Source of the DNA: CAZTQN01 sp964615765
GTDB taxonomy: Bacteria > Planctomycetota > Phycisphaerae > Phycisphaerales > UBA1924
Length of the DNA stretch: 64,000 nucleotides
Assembly (NCBI GenBank): GCA_964615765.1
Contig: CAZTQN010000016.1
Coordinates: 1-64,000, forward strand
Direction: 5' to 3'
The translations under genes and the position numbers were made by a program. The notes under the pieces are model-generated. The model saw only the letters and a list, made by a program, of their open reading frames with translations, was not told where the DNA came from and searched no databases. Shown here piece by piece: positions 52,401 through 59,745 of this stretch; the stretch's first letter is position 1, and each line of letters starts with the position of its first letter.

Positions 52401-52490
52401 CAGCCCGGCCGTGTACCGGAACGGCGGCGCGTCATCGCCCCCCCCACCACCACTCGAAGCACGATCGGTCCCGCGGCTGGTCTGGTCCAT
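49476..52490 (-). CDS. leuS: Leucyl-tRNA synthetase carrying two repeat-derived insertions
   Basis: LeuRS charges tRNA-Leu and edits wrong amino acids. FPYPSGAGLHVGHPEGYTASD holds the HxGH site, KMSKSLKN the second ATP site, and TTRPDTLFGATYM the editing domain. At 1004 residues it exceeds E. coli LeuS (860). One extra segment (about residues 350-358, GTRHQALGT) is coded by two 14-base tandem repeats just before the editing TTRPDT motif. Another of about 23 residues between YWM and VDLYIGG (about 665-688) contains SPTRSVGVPKA, coded by the palindromic element. ATG 52490 has no strong ribosome binding site. It ends 196 bases before the HTH gene. Confidence 0.95.
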   Translation of the reverse strand: MDQTSRGTDRASSGGGGGDDAPPFRYTAGLAGEIETRWQGEWAKRGTFRVPNPGQPGFDAARPKFYCLDMFPYPSGAGLHVGHPEGYTASDIVCRFMRMKGHNVLHPMGWDAFGLPAEQYAIQTGVHPAITTKKAINEFRRQLQRFGFCYDWDREVATIDPQYYKWTQWIFLRLYNAWFDPQAQSPAYPDGERRRGCARPIADLIAQLESGDLRVGPSGELVHIGAAAAGTGILAGEPVGTRRWHELTGDEQRALIDGQRLAYLDDMTVNWCPALGTVLANDEVIDGKSERGGHPVLRKPMRQWQFAITRYAQRLLDDLSLLDWPESTKTIQSEWIGRSEGAEIAFQIQGTRHQALGTSGSLEVFTTRPDTLFGATYMVVAPEHEIVDAVLATPEAGGRRTDVAKVRAYVHSARNRSDVERMESKDKTGVDLGIDAINPATGEPIPVWVADYVLMGYGTGAIMAVPAHDERDWAFAKAFGLPIKQVVQSKTPAAEGSCFVGEGLAVNSSSPELTIDGLPTGEAKRDVIEWLERTGRGRKRVNFKLRDWVFSRQRYWGEPFPIVYDQHGRHYPVSDASLPVKLPELDDYAPVESEDPQPLLAKAGSWVHTTAGAAGVDPNVLDPSTPVRRETNTMPGSAGSSWYFLRYCDPKNDAAMIDGAVDGYWMGTHAAGAVQSPTRSVGVPKAVGGVDLYIGGSEHAVGHLLYARFWQKVLFDLGLVRTPEPFQRLFHQGMITSFAYERADKSLVPVDQVDEVREGEFVEKSTGAKLKPIVAKMSKSLKNVVNPDDIIAQFGADTFRLYEMYMGPLEASKPWNTKDTIGCFRFLQRAWRVGVDEQTGAVKLAATRHEGVERQLHKTIAKVESDIPRLAFNTSIAAMMELVNAATSHGGMTKDQLERFALVLAPFAPHMAEELWHKLGHERSLADEPFPTADPAMLVEDQVEIPVSVNGKVRGKIVVKAGLDKPGLEAAAMGDAGVQALIAGKTVNKVIVVPGKMVNLVVAG
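50441..50464 (-). repeat. Palindromic element copy 4, in frame inside leuS
   Basis: On the minus strand (the coding strand) this is CCCACGC-GGA-GCGTGGG with CC before and GGTACCC after. It encodes PTRSVGVPK in the leuS frame and lies in a segment absent from usual LeuS sequences. Confidence 0.85.
51416..51443 (-). repeat. Two 14-base tandem repeats in frame inside leuS
   Basis: TGGTGCCCAGTGCC (51416-51429) and TGGTGCCGAGTGCC (51430-51443), as written on the plus strand, differ at one base. They encode the extra GTRHQALGT of LeuS. Confidence 0.75.
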
Positions 52491-52530
52491 GAGCCATCAG
52501 AGGGAGCTTGATCCACCCAGGCAAGCGTGC

Positions 52531-53010
52531 TCACGGCGGGGAGGCCGTGCGTTCCCGGCGCTGGCGGAGTTCCTCGCGGAGACCTGGGTACCGATCCGCG
52601 GGTTGCCCTTCAAGCCAGGTAGCCACCGCGTCCCAGCGGTCGCAGCCGCTCTCGACCAGACCATAAACGAGCGGCTCACGGATCATTTCATGGACGAGCG
52701 GGTCAAGGCACATCCGCGCCGCCGCGTCGCAGATGGCCCGGTCCGTTGGTGTGTTCACCAGAAACTGCGACATGGTAATCCCAACTCCAGAGTTCGCCCA
52801 ATCCGGAAAGTCGGCCGAGAGTCGATGCACCAAGGGCACAACCCGCTCATCGCCGAGGCTCGCGTGCCGGATAAGCAGCATCAGACTCCGCCCAACCTCG
52901 TTCGGCGGCGATGCCGCTTGCATCGCCCGCGATACCGCCCAGTCAACAAATCGCGCCCGCTGCGCGGGCGAGAGGTCGGCCAAGCCGTCGGCCCTCTGGC
53001 GACGCCACAA
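52531..53010 (-). CDS. Downstream half of a probably frameshifted zinc-ribbon gene
   Basis: This 159-residue frame reads as a real, helical protein (RARFVDWAVSRAMQ, LMLLIRHASLGDERVVPLVHRL, MIREPLVYGLVESGCDRWDAVATWL). Its only start is a TTG at 53010, without a ribosome binding site. The same frame reads well a little further upstream (LGVEDAQAELWRRQ) to a TAG at 53038-53040. The zinc-ribbon frame that overlaps it turns Arg-rich and unlikely at the same point. I think one gene has been split by a frameshift near 53010-53045; a separate small gene is the alternative. Confidence 0.5.
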   Translation of the reverse strand: MWRRQRADGLADLSPAQRARFVDWAVSRAMQAASPPNEVGRSLMLLIRHASLGDERVVPLVHRLSADFPDWANSGVGITMSQFLVNTPTDRAICDAAARMCLDPLVHEMIREPLVYGLVESGCDRWDAVATWLEGQPADRYPGLREELRQRRERTASPP

Positions 53011-53459
53011 CTCTGCCTGCGCGTCCTCAACGCCGAGCTACACGCCGTCAGCAGCACCCACGCCGGCGCCATCGACCACACGTTCACCCCGCGCAGTTGC
53101 ATGCCCGCCGGCGTCAGCAGCAGCAGGCACGCCAGCCCCGCGGCGATCAGCCCCGGGCGGCGCTCGCGCCGGCGAAGGTTCTGCGCATGCTCGACCGTGT
53201 GCCCACACTCCGGGCACGTCAGCCCGGTGCGGTGCCGCATGTCGTACCCGCACGCCGGGCACGCCGGCAGCCGCAAGACCCGGCCTCGGAGGCCGCGTGG
53301 GCACAACACCACCGCCCCGACCACGCCAACCGCTCCGAGGACATACGCCCATGGAAACAGGGAAAATACCAGCATCGCACCGATAACAACACCGGCACCG
53401 ACATACACGGCGGTGATGACGGGCGTCTGATAATGCGGAGATTGCACAGCCACCCCCAC
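52881..53459 (-). CDS. Zinc-ribbon membrane protein (family member 5), probably frameshifted
   Basis: Two or three helices (about residues 15-55) precede the ribbon CPACGYDMRHRTGLTCPECG and a further pair of helices (about 110-150, GLIAAGLACLLLLTPAGMQL and VWSMAPAWVLLTA). After about 53045 the frame reads as basic nonsense (RTRRQSCGVARGPTAWPT) to its stop at 52881, while the -1/+1 frame continues sensibly as the 52531-53010 frame. GTG 53459 is chosen so the gene does not overlap the divergent ybeY; the frame is open to 53609. Confidence 0.5.
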   Translation of the reverse strand: MGVAVQSPHYQTPVITAVYVGAGVVIGAMLVFSLFPWAYVLGAVGVVGAVVLCPRGLRGRVLRLPACPACGYDMRHRTGLTCPECGHTVEHAQNLRRRERRPGLIAAGLACLLLLTPAGMQLRGVNVWSMAPAWVLLTACSSALRTRRQSCGVARGPTAWPTSRPRSGRDLLTGRYRGRCKRHRRRTRLGGV

Positions 53460-53576
53460 AAATACCGCACAAAGACCGCCCGCCGGCGAACGCGGGCGGG
53501 CCGGGGCCGATACACTCCCAGTGTACCGGCAGGCCGACGCGGCTTGGGGTCTGACAGCGGGGGCGGGACGGGGCGT

Positions 53577-54173
53577 ATGCGACCAACGGAGACACAGACT
53601 GGCGATCATGGCGGTCTACGCGCGCTCGCCGCGACTGGGCCCGCGCTCGAACTGCCCGCGCTCGAGCTAGCCGACCCGGAGCGGCTGATCCCCGACGCCG
53701 CCCGCGGGTGGCTGGGCGATGCCGCCCGCCGCGCCCTGGCCGCGATGCCCACCGCCGGCGGGCAGGTGCTCGTCCGCCTCGTCGACGACGCGGCCATGGC
53801 CCGCGCCCACGAGGAATACGCCGACACACCCGGCACCACCGACGTCCTCACCTTTGACCTGACCGACGGACACTCGGCGATCCGCCGCGATCCGGACGGG
53901 TCCGCTCACGCCGGCGCTCCGCTGGATGTCGAGATCCTGGCCTGCGTCGACGAAGCCCGACGCCAGGCCGCCGCCCGCGGGCACGGCGTTGAGCGGGAAC
54001 TGCTCCTCTACATACTCCACGGCGTGCTGCACTGCCTGGGCTACGACGACCACGACCCGGCCGCCTTCGCCGCGATGCACGCGGAAGAAGACCGCCTGCT
54101 CACGCACATCGGCGTGGGCCCGGTGTTCGCGCGTCCTGAGGACGCGAAGGACGCGGGAGGGGGTCGCCCGTGA
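53577..54173 (+). CDS. ybeY: Endoribonuclease YbeY
   Basis: YbeY is a zinc-dependent RNase for 16S rRNA maturation and ribosome quality control. The metal site is HGVLHCLGYDDHD (H-x3-H-x5-H pattern), preceded by TTDVLTFDL and DVEILACVDEARRQA. ATG 53577 is the start (198 residues, a little longer than usual, with extra N-terminal residues). The following ybeX-like gene overlaps it as GTGA, matching the ybeY-ybeX order of E. coli. Confidence 0.92.
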   Translation: MRPTETQTGDHGGLRALAATGPALELPALELADPERLIPDAARGWLGDAARRALAAMPTAGGQVLVRLVDDAAMARAHEEYADTPGTTDVLTFDLTDGHSAIRRDPDGSAHAGAPLDVEILACVDEARRQAAARGHGVERELLLYILHGVLHCLGYDDHDPAAFAAMHAEEDRLLTHIGVGPVFARPEDAKDAGGGRP

Positions 54174-55597
54174 CGCTCGACTGGGAAACCGTGCTGCTGT
54201 GCGTGGTGCTGCTCGGGCTGGGAAGCCTGTTCAGCGCGATGCACCTGTGCCTTTTGGAGATGTCGCGCTCCACGGTGGAAGAGATGGTCGAGCGGCGGAC
54301 GCGGGCCACCCGCCGCAGCATCGCCCGCATTCTCGGCGACATCGACGGGCACGCCCGGGCCGCCGCCCTGGCCCGCATCGTCTGCAACCTTGCCGTCGCC
54401 GCGTGCGCGGTGTGGCTGGTGGCGGACGTTCGCGGCGTGCAGAGCCCGGAACTGCTGGACGGGATCATCGGCGTCGCGGTCGCCGCGGTCGTCTTGTGGC
54501 TGTTCAGCGTCACGCTCGCCGAGTCCATCGCCGCCCACGCCGCCGAGCCGTTCGTCCTCAGTTTCGCCCCCTTCGTGCGTGCAACGTATCTGGCCCAGAA
54601 GCCGCTGGCCCCGACGGCCCGGGCGATCGACGCGATCGTGCGCAAGGTGACCGGCGCGGCCCACGTCTCCAAGCAGGCCGAACTCACCGACGAGATCATG
54701 GAAGTCGTCGAAGAGGGCGAGCGCGAGGGCGCCATCGACGAGGACGAACGCCGCATGATCGAGGCCGTCATGCGCTTCAAGGCGCTCACGGTCGAGCAGA
54801 TCATGACCCCGCGCACCGAGGTCGAAGCCCTCGAGATGACCGGGAACCTCGGCGAGATCACCGCGTTCGTGCGCAAGGTCCGCCACTCCCGCGTGCCCGT
54901 GTACCGCACCGGCGGCACGCTCGACGACGTTGTCGGCTTCTTTTATGTCAAGGACCTGCTCCGCTGGCTCGCCGGCGGGGAAGCCGCGCCGCATGGGGGG
55001 GGCGGCGGTGGGGCGGGCAGTGGTGGCGGGAGCGCCAGCGGCAACAGCGGCCCGCGCGGGCACGGGTTCGATCTCAAGTCGCTCATCCGCCCGGCCTTCT
55101 TCGTCCCCGCGAGCAAGACCGTCCGCGAAGTGCTGGACGAACTGCTCATCAAGAAGGTGCACGCCGCCATCGTCGCCGACGAGTACGGCTCGATGGTCGG
55201 CATCGTCACCATCGAGGACATCGTCGAAGAAGTCTTCGGCGACATTCAGGACGAATACGAGAAGGCCGAGGACGACCCGCCGCGGATCGACGTCAAGGCC
55301 GACGATCATCTGGCGGACATCGAAGCGTGGGCGCCGGTGCCGGCCGTCAACGCGGCGATCGAGCCGCTCGGCCTGCACGTGCCCGAGAGCGACGAGTACG
55401 ACACGCTGGGCGGCTACGTGCTGGCCCACCTGGGCCGCATGCCGGAAGTGAACGAAACGTTCCCCGTCGAGCGGATGCTGGTCACGGTGCTGGAAGCCTC
55501 GCCGACGCGCGTGCTGAAGGTGCGCCTGCAGGTGCGCGAGGAAGACGTGCAGCCCGCGTCGGAACCTAACACGCCGAGCGCGGCGGGGGCGAAGTGA
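54170..55597 (+). CDS. CNNM/CorC-type transporter-associated protein (YbeX/HlyC family)
   Basis: Residues 1-135 form the DUF21/CNNM membrane domain, about 185-355 two CBS domains (VEQIMTPRTEVEALEM, VGFFYVKDLLRWLAGG; REVLDELLIKKVHAAIVADEYGSMVGIVTIEDIVEEVFGDI), and the rest a CorC_HlyC domain (GLHVPESDEYDTLGGYVL). Proteins of this family help magnesium or cobalt efflux and ribosome function. A Gly-rich spacer of about 35 residues is inserted within the CBS pair. GTG 54170 overlaps the ybeY stop. Confidence 0.9.
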   Translation: MTLDWETVLLCVVLLGLGSLFSAMHLCLLEMSRSTVEEMVERRTRATRRSIARILGDIDGHARAAALARIVCNLAVAACAVWLVADVRGVQSPELLDGIIGVAVAAVVLWLFSVTLAESIAAHAAEPFVLSFAPFVRATYLAQKPLAPTARAIDAIVRKVTGAAHVSKQAELTDEIMEVVEEGEREGAIDEDERRMIEAVMRFKALTVEQIMTPRTEVEALEMTGNLGEITAFVRKVRHSRVPVYRTGGTLDDVVGFFYVKDLLRWLAGGEAAPHGGGGGGAGSGGGSASGNSGPRGHGFDLKSLIRPAFFVPASKTVREVLDELLIKKVHAAIVADEYGSMVGIVTIEDIVEEVFGDIQDEYEKAEDDPPRIDVKADDHLADIEAWAPVPAVNAAIEPLGLHVPESDEYDTLGGYVLAHLGRMPEVNETFPVERMLVTVLEASPTRVLKVRLQVREEDVQPASEPNTPSAAGAK

Positions 55598-55599
55598 GC

Positions 55600-55617
55600 G
55601 GGTGGTAACCGCCCTTT
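55600..55617 (+). terminator. Weak hairpin after the CNNM gene
   Basis: GGGTGG-TAA-CCGCCC (with one G-T pair) followed by TTT lies just after the stop of the CNNM gene. It may be a weak terminator. Confidence 0.35.
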
Positions 55618-55730
55618 GTCGGCCCAGCCGCCACAAGAACAGGGGACAGCCATGGGGCCGCGGCAGCGCCACCCGGCCGCGTGCGGGATTTTCTTGACGC
55701 CGCCCGCGATCGTGTGGTACGTTGACGGGC

Positions 55731-56492
55731 ATGTCCCTCACCGGCCGGTCGCCTGAACAACACGCCGCGTCGGCCCGACGCTCGCACACGCTCAGCAGAG
55801 CGCGGGCCTTCGGCACGATCGACGTCGCCGTGGCTGTCGGGGCGCTGATGATCCTCGCCGCCCTGATCTATCCGGCGCTGGTGCGGACGCAGTACGACGC
55901 GGCGACCACCCGCGCCATCGCCACGATGCGCGGCGTGGCCGGCACGGTCGACGCGTACACGCGCGAGCACCGCGACGTGTACCCGATCGGCGCGGGCAGC
56001 CTGAATGGGAACGCGTACGGGTGGGTCACGGTCGTCGGCGGGGCCGAGGCGGTCGACCCGGACGGCGTGCGGGCGCTCGGGTCACCGTCGATCCGCATGG
56101 CGCGCGGGTTGTTCGACAACGCGGCCCTCATGGTGCCCACGAAAACGCAGGACCCGGGCATGCCGTGCACGCCGGTGACGACCGGTCAGATCGCGTTCCC
56201 GGCCCAGAAGGGCGCGTTCGTGCAGTTTCTGGTCCACTATCAGACCGCGTCGGCGAGCGACCCGCTGCCCGTGGTGCCGTCGCAGCGGCATCGTCCGCCC
56301 GCGTGGTGCTGCGTTTCAGGGGTCGCCGCGCCCGTGCTGTTCGCGGACGGCAGTGTGGATGTCGGCGGATGGCCGCAGTTTTCCAAGGCCGGCTTTGTCA
56401 TCCTGAGCGAGAACGGGTTTCCCGTCCTCGAGAACGAGGTCGGCATCCCGGTGCTGTCGTCGTGGCACGGGGCCAAGAGTCGGGACCGGTGA
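55731..56492 (+). CDS. Divergent type IV pilin-like/pseudopilin protein
   Basis: RAFGTIDVAVAVGALMILAAL about residues 25-45, followed by IYPALVRTQYDAATTRAIATMRGVAGTVDAY, has the length and shape of a prepilin N-terminal helix. The normal GFTLIE start is replaced by FGTIDV, so the key Glu at position 5 is missing or moved. The rest is a globular region with DGSVDVGGWPQF, like pilin-like proteins of planctomycetes. ATG 55731 is the start; the next gene begins four bases after its stop. Confidence 0.65.
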   Translation: MSLTGRSPEQHAASARRSHTLSRARAFGTIDVAVAVGALMILAALIYPALVRTQYDAATTRAIATMRGVAGTVDAYTREHRDVYPIGAGSLNGNAYGWVTVVGGAEAVDPDGVRALGSPSIRMARGLFDNAALMVPTKTQDPGMPCTPVTTGQIAFPAQKGAFVQFLVHYQTASASDPLPVVPSQRHRPPAWCCVSGVAAPVLFADGSVDVGGWPQFSKAGFVILSENGFPVLENEVGIPVLSSWHGAKSRDR

Positions 56493-56496
56493 GCGC

Positions 56497-57429
56497 ATGA
56501 CCATGAGATGCGAGCGCGGATGGATGATCGGCGGCGTCGCGGGCGTGGCGCTCGGCGCGATGGCCGCGGTGCCGGCGGGCGCGGCGGACGATGACTGCAT
56601 CGCCGCGGTCCGGAAGCGCGTCTGCTGCACCGGCGCGACCATCGCGCATACGCGCTTGCCGCGCCAGATCGGGTTCACGATCGCGGGCTACGACTGCGCG
56701 TCGGGCGCGTCGTTCATGTCGTCCGGACGAGAAGTGTCAGGCCGTGCGCCCGACGGGCGCTTGTATCACGCGTCGTTTGACGACGAGGACGTCTCCACGC
56801 GGGAAGAGGCGACCCATCCACGCGGGCACGCCTCCGGTCCGACGATGGTTTTCCCATCGATCTACGTGGTTGACGCGCTGGCTCGGCCCGAGGTCGTCGC
56901 GGGCTGCACGAGCAACGCGGACGGGACGTTCACGCTACGGCTGATGTATCACGCGCCGGCGATGCCCGAGATCGAGCGCGAGGCGTTCGACTACGGCATG
57001 GACCTGGTCATCGATGACGCCGGACGCGTGATCAAGCTCGTATTCCCGACGACCACAAGCGCCTTCGCCTACGCCGCCGACATCCCCGCCTGCGCGCCGG
57101 CGCCTGCGACCACGATCGGCGACGGGCCCGGGCGCGTGGTGCACGCGGAGTATCTGTCGAACGATCAGGTCGCGGCGCGGTTCGAGCCCAAGGCGGTGCT
57201 GGACTACGTGCGGCTGGTGAACGGCGAGCCGCGGGCCCTCGCGGATCAGATCGGCACGCCCGCGATGCAGGAGCGCAACGCCCGCATGATGACCTCCGAG
57301 ATGGCCCTGCTCGTCGCGACCCCGCTCGCGTGGCGGCCCACCGGCTGGGTCCCGGCACGGATCGCGCTGCTGGTTGGCGGTGTCGTCGTGCTGATCACGG
57401 CGGTGATCGCCCGGAGTGTGCGGCGATGA
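56497..57429 (+). CDS. Exported protein with C-terminal membrane helix, unknown
   Basis: A signal peptide (ending PAGAADD) and one C-terminal helix (IALLVGGVVVLITAVIA, about residues 288-305) bracket a 260-residue exported domain with several Cys (DDDCIAAVRKRVCCTGAT, GYDCASG, AGCTS). No family is recognised. It lies between the pilin-like gene and a membrane-protein gene with which it overlaps as ATGA, so the three form an operon upstream of cysS. Confidence 0.6.
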   Translation: MTMRCERGWMIGGVAGVALGAMAAVPAGAADDDCIAAVRKRVCCTGATIAHTRLPRQIGFTIAGYDCASGASFMSSGREVSGRAPDGRLYHASFDDEDVSTREEATHPRGHASGPTMVFPSIYVVDALARPEVVAGCTSNADGTFTLRLMYHAPAMPEIEREAFDYGMDLVIDDAGRVIKLVFPTTTSAFAYAADIPACAPAPATTIGDGPGRVVHAEYLSNDQVAARFEPKAVLDYVRLVNGEPRALADQIGTPAMQERNARMMTSEMALLVATPLAWRPTGWVPARIALLVGGVVVLITAVIARSVRR

Positions 57430-57944
57430 CCGCCTCGGCGCGATGGCCCAGTTTCGTGGCCCGCCTGGCCGACGCCGGCGCGATCGTCGGCGGGGGCGCG
57501 ATGCTCGTGCTCGGCGTCACCAACGCGATGGAGTGGCGGACGCTGGCCGGCATGTTCGCGTACCAGGAGTTCATCCCGGCGGAGTGGGCGACGCGGGCCG
57601 CGATCGCATCCGCCGCGGGCGCGACGCTCGCGGGTGTGCTGGCGGTCTATCTGACGATCGTGCGCCTGCGGGCGTCGTGGGCGCTGCTGCTGGTGTCGGC
57701 GTGCCTTCTGCCGATGGCGGGGTACCCGGTCGGCGTGCACCTGTCGGTGAACGCGACGCCAGCCCTCATCCGATGCGGGCCGCCGCCGATGGCGCCCTAC
57801 TGGCTCGCGGAGAGCGCGCGGTACGGCGGGCTGGCCGTCGGCGCGAGCGTGCTGGCGCTGCTGCACGCCTGGACCCTGCGACGCTCGGCCGCGGGCGCGG
57901 AGCCGGGCGGAACGACCGGCGAACCGGCGGCCCTCGCGGGCTGA
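57426..57944 (+). CDS. Four-helix membrane protein, unknown
   Basis: The 172-residue protein has four predicted helices (about 15-35, 55-78, 83-100 and 130-150) and short loops. No family is recognised. ATG 57426 overlaps the previous stop as ATGA. cysS starts 35 bases after its stop. Confidence 0.6.
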   Translation: MTASARWPSFVARLADAGAIVGGGAMLVLGVTNAMEWRTLAGMFAYQEFIPAEWATRAAIASAAGATLAGVLAVYLTIVRLRASWALLLVSACLLPMAGYPVGVHLSVNATPALIRCGPPPMAPYWLAESARYGGLAVGASVLALLHAWTLRRSAAGAEPGGTTGEPAALAG

Positions 57945-57979
57945 TTCTGCCCCGAACCTTGGCCGATAGACTCCGGGCC

Positions 57980-59662
57980 ATGCCGCTGCGCCTGTATAAC
58001 ACGCTCACCAAGCGGGTCGAGCCGCTGCGTCCGATCGATCCGGGGCACGTCACGTTCTATTCGTGCGGGCCGACGGTGTACGACTACGCGCACATCGGCA
58101 ACTTCCGCTCGTTCCTGTTCGCCGACGTGCTCCGCCGGTTTATCGAGAGCCCGCTGTGCGAGCTGGAAACCGACCCCACGCGGAGCGTGGGGGTACCCAA
58201 AGCCGACGCTGCGCGGCGGGTGACGCACGTGATGAACATCACCGACGTCGGGCACATGACCGACGACGCCGAGGGGGGCGAGTCGGGCGAGGACCGGATG
58301 GCCGTCGCGGGCAAGCGGCTGGCGGAGGCGAAGAAGGCGGGCAAGCTCCCGCCCGGCGCGGCCCAGGAGATCGATCCGAACGACCCGTACGCGATCGCCT
58401 CGTTCTACGCCGCGGCGTTCATCGAGGACGCGCGCCGGCTGGGGATGAAGGTCGCCTTCGACGCGCAGCGCGACCCGACGCTCATGCCGCGGGCCACGCA
58501 GCACATCGACGCGATGCGCCGCGTGATCGATCGGCTGATCGAGTCCGGGCATGCGTACGTCGCCGGGGCCAAGGGCAAGCGCGCGGTGTACTTCGACGTC
58601 CGCCGGTTCGAGGCCTACGGCGCGCTCAGCGGCAACACGCTCGAGGCCCTGCGCGAGGGCGCGGGCGGACGCATCCAGGAGACCAACCAGAGCGAGAAGC
58701 GCCACCCGGCCGACTTCCTGCTGTGGAAAGAAGACGCGGCCCACATCATGAAGTGGGACAGCCCCGCCAAGGCTGGCATCGGGCCGGGCTATCCGGGGTG
58801 GCACATCGAGTGCACGGCGATGGCGGCCGGGCGGCTGGCGCGGGCCGCGACGATGCAAGGGTCGGCGCTCACGGTCGACCAGGTCGCGGCGCTCACGGTG
58901 CCGGCGGCGGGGCCGATCATCGACATCCACTCGGGCGGCGAGGACAACATCTTCCCGCACCACGAGTGCGAGATCGCGCAGAGCTGCTGCGCCTTCAACA
59001 CCGCCGGCGCCGGGCCCTTCGCCGGCATGTGGGTGCACGCGCGGTTCCTCTTCGTCGAGGGCGCGAAGATGTCCAAGAGCAAGGGCAACTTCTTCACCGT
59101 GCGCGACCTGTTGAACAAGGGCTACGAGCCGGCGGCGATCCGCTTCGAACTCATCAAGACGCACTACCGCTCCAACGCCAACTTCACCGAGCAGGGCCTG
59201 AAAGACAGCCAGCGGATCGTCGACCGCTGGCGCCGCACGCTGGCGAGCGCCGACGCGGCGCCGGCGGACGTCAAGGGCGACGAGGCGGCCCGGGCGGAAG
59301 CGCGGCGTGCGATCGCCGCGGCGCTCAACGATGATCTCAACGTCGCCGGCGCGATCGGCGAGATCAACGCGTGGCTCGGGCGGATTGAGTCGCCCTCGAA
59401 GGGCGACGCGGCCCTGTTGCGCGAGATCGACGGCGTGTTCGGCGTGCTCGGGCTGGAACAGGCGGCCCAGGCGCAGACGTCCATCGGCGTGTTCATCGGG
59501 TGCGAGCCGGACGCCGCGGTCCTGCGCAAACTGGAAGAGCGCGTGACGGCGAAGAAGGCCAAGGACTTTGCCCGCTCCGACGCGATCCGCGCCGAACTGG
59601 CCGCGATGGGGTACCAGATCAAGGACGTCGCGGGCGGGAAGGTCGAAGTCCGGCGCGGGTGA
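57980..59662 (+). CDS. cysS: Cysteinyl-tRNA synthetase carrying a repeat-derived insertion
   Basis: CysRS charges tRNA-Cys. The zinc ligand C29 (YSCGPTVYD), the nucleotide-binding HIGN (residues 38-41, usually HIGH), GWHIECTAMA, the FPHHECEIAQS zinc segment and KMSKSKGN are present. Between the first domain and the MNITDVGHMTDD motif is an extra ETDPTRSVGVPKADAA (about 62-77); its DPTRSVGVPK part is coded by the palindromic element. A second insertion of about 25 residues follows GWHIECTAMAAGR and contains a direct repeat (GCGCTCACGGT twice). ATG 57980 gives 560 residues, against 461 in E. coli. Confidence 0.93.
   Translation: MPLRLYNTLTKRVEPLRPIDPGHVTFYSCGPTVYDYAHIGNFRSFLFADVLRRFIESPLCELETDPTRSVGVPKADAARRVTHVMNITDVGHMTDDAEGGESGEDRMAVAGKRLAEAKKAGKLPPGAAQEIDPNDPYAIASFYAAAFIEDARRLGMKVAFDAQRDPTLMPRATQHIDAMRRVIDRLIESGHAYVAGAKGKRAVYFDVRRFEAYGALSGNTLEALREGAGGRIQETNQSEKRHPADFLLWKEDAAHIMKWDSPAKAGIGPGYPGWHIECTAMAAGRLARAATMQGSALTVDQVAALTVPAAGPIIDIHSGGEDNIFPHHECEIAQSCCAFNTAGAGPFAGMWVHARFLFVEGAKMSKSKGNFFTVRDLLNKGYEPAAIRFELIKTHYRSNANFTEQGLKDSQRIVDRWRRTLASADAAPADVKGDEAARAEARRAIAAALNDDLNVAGAIGEINAWLGRIESPSKGDAALLREIDGVFGVLGLEQAAQAQTSIGVFIGCEPDAAVLRKLEERVTAKKAKDFARSDAIRAELAAMGYQIKDVAGGKVEVRRG
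58174..58198 (+). repeat. Palindromic element copy 5, in frame inside cysS
   Basis: CCCACGC-GGA-GCGTGGG with C before and GGTACCC after is read in the same frame and orientation as in leuS, giving PTRSVGVPK. The DNA match to the leuS copy extends over about 29 bases, more than the shared peptide alone requires. Confidence 0.85.
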
Positions 59663-59745
59663 TCGGTCCGGCTTGAGAGAGCCAGCCGGGCGGATCGGGC
59701 CGGGCGGGCGTGTGCGGTCGCCCGGCAAGTTCTACCATCCGCGCG

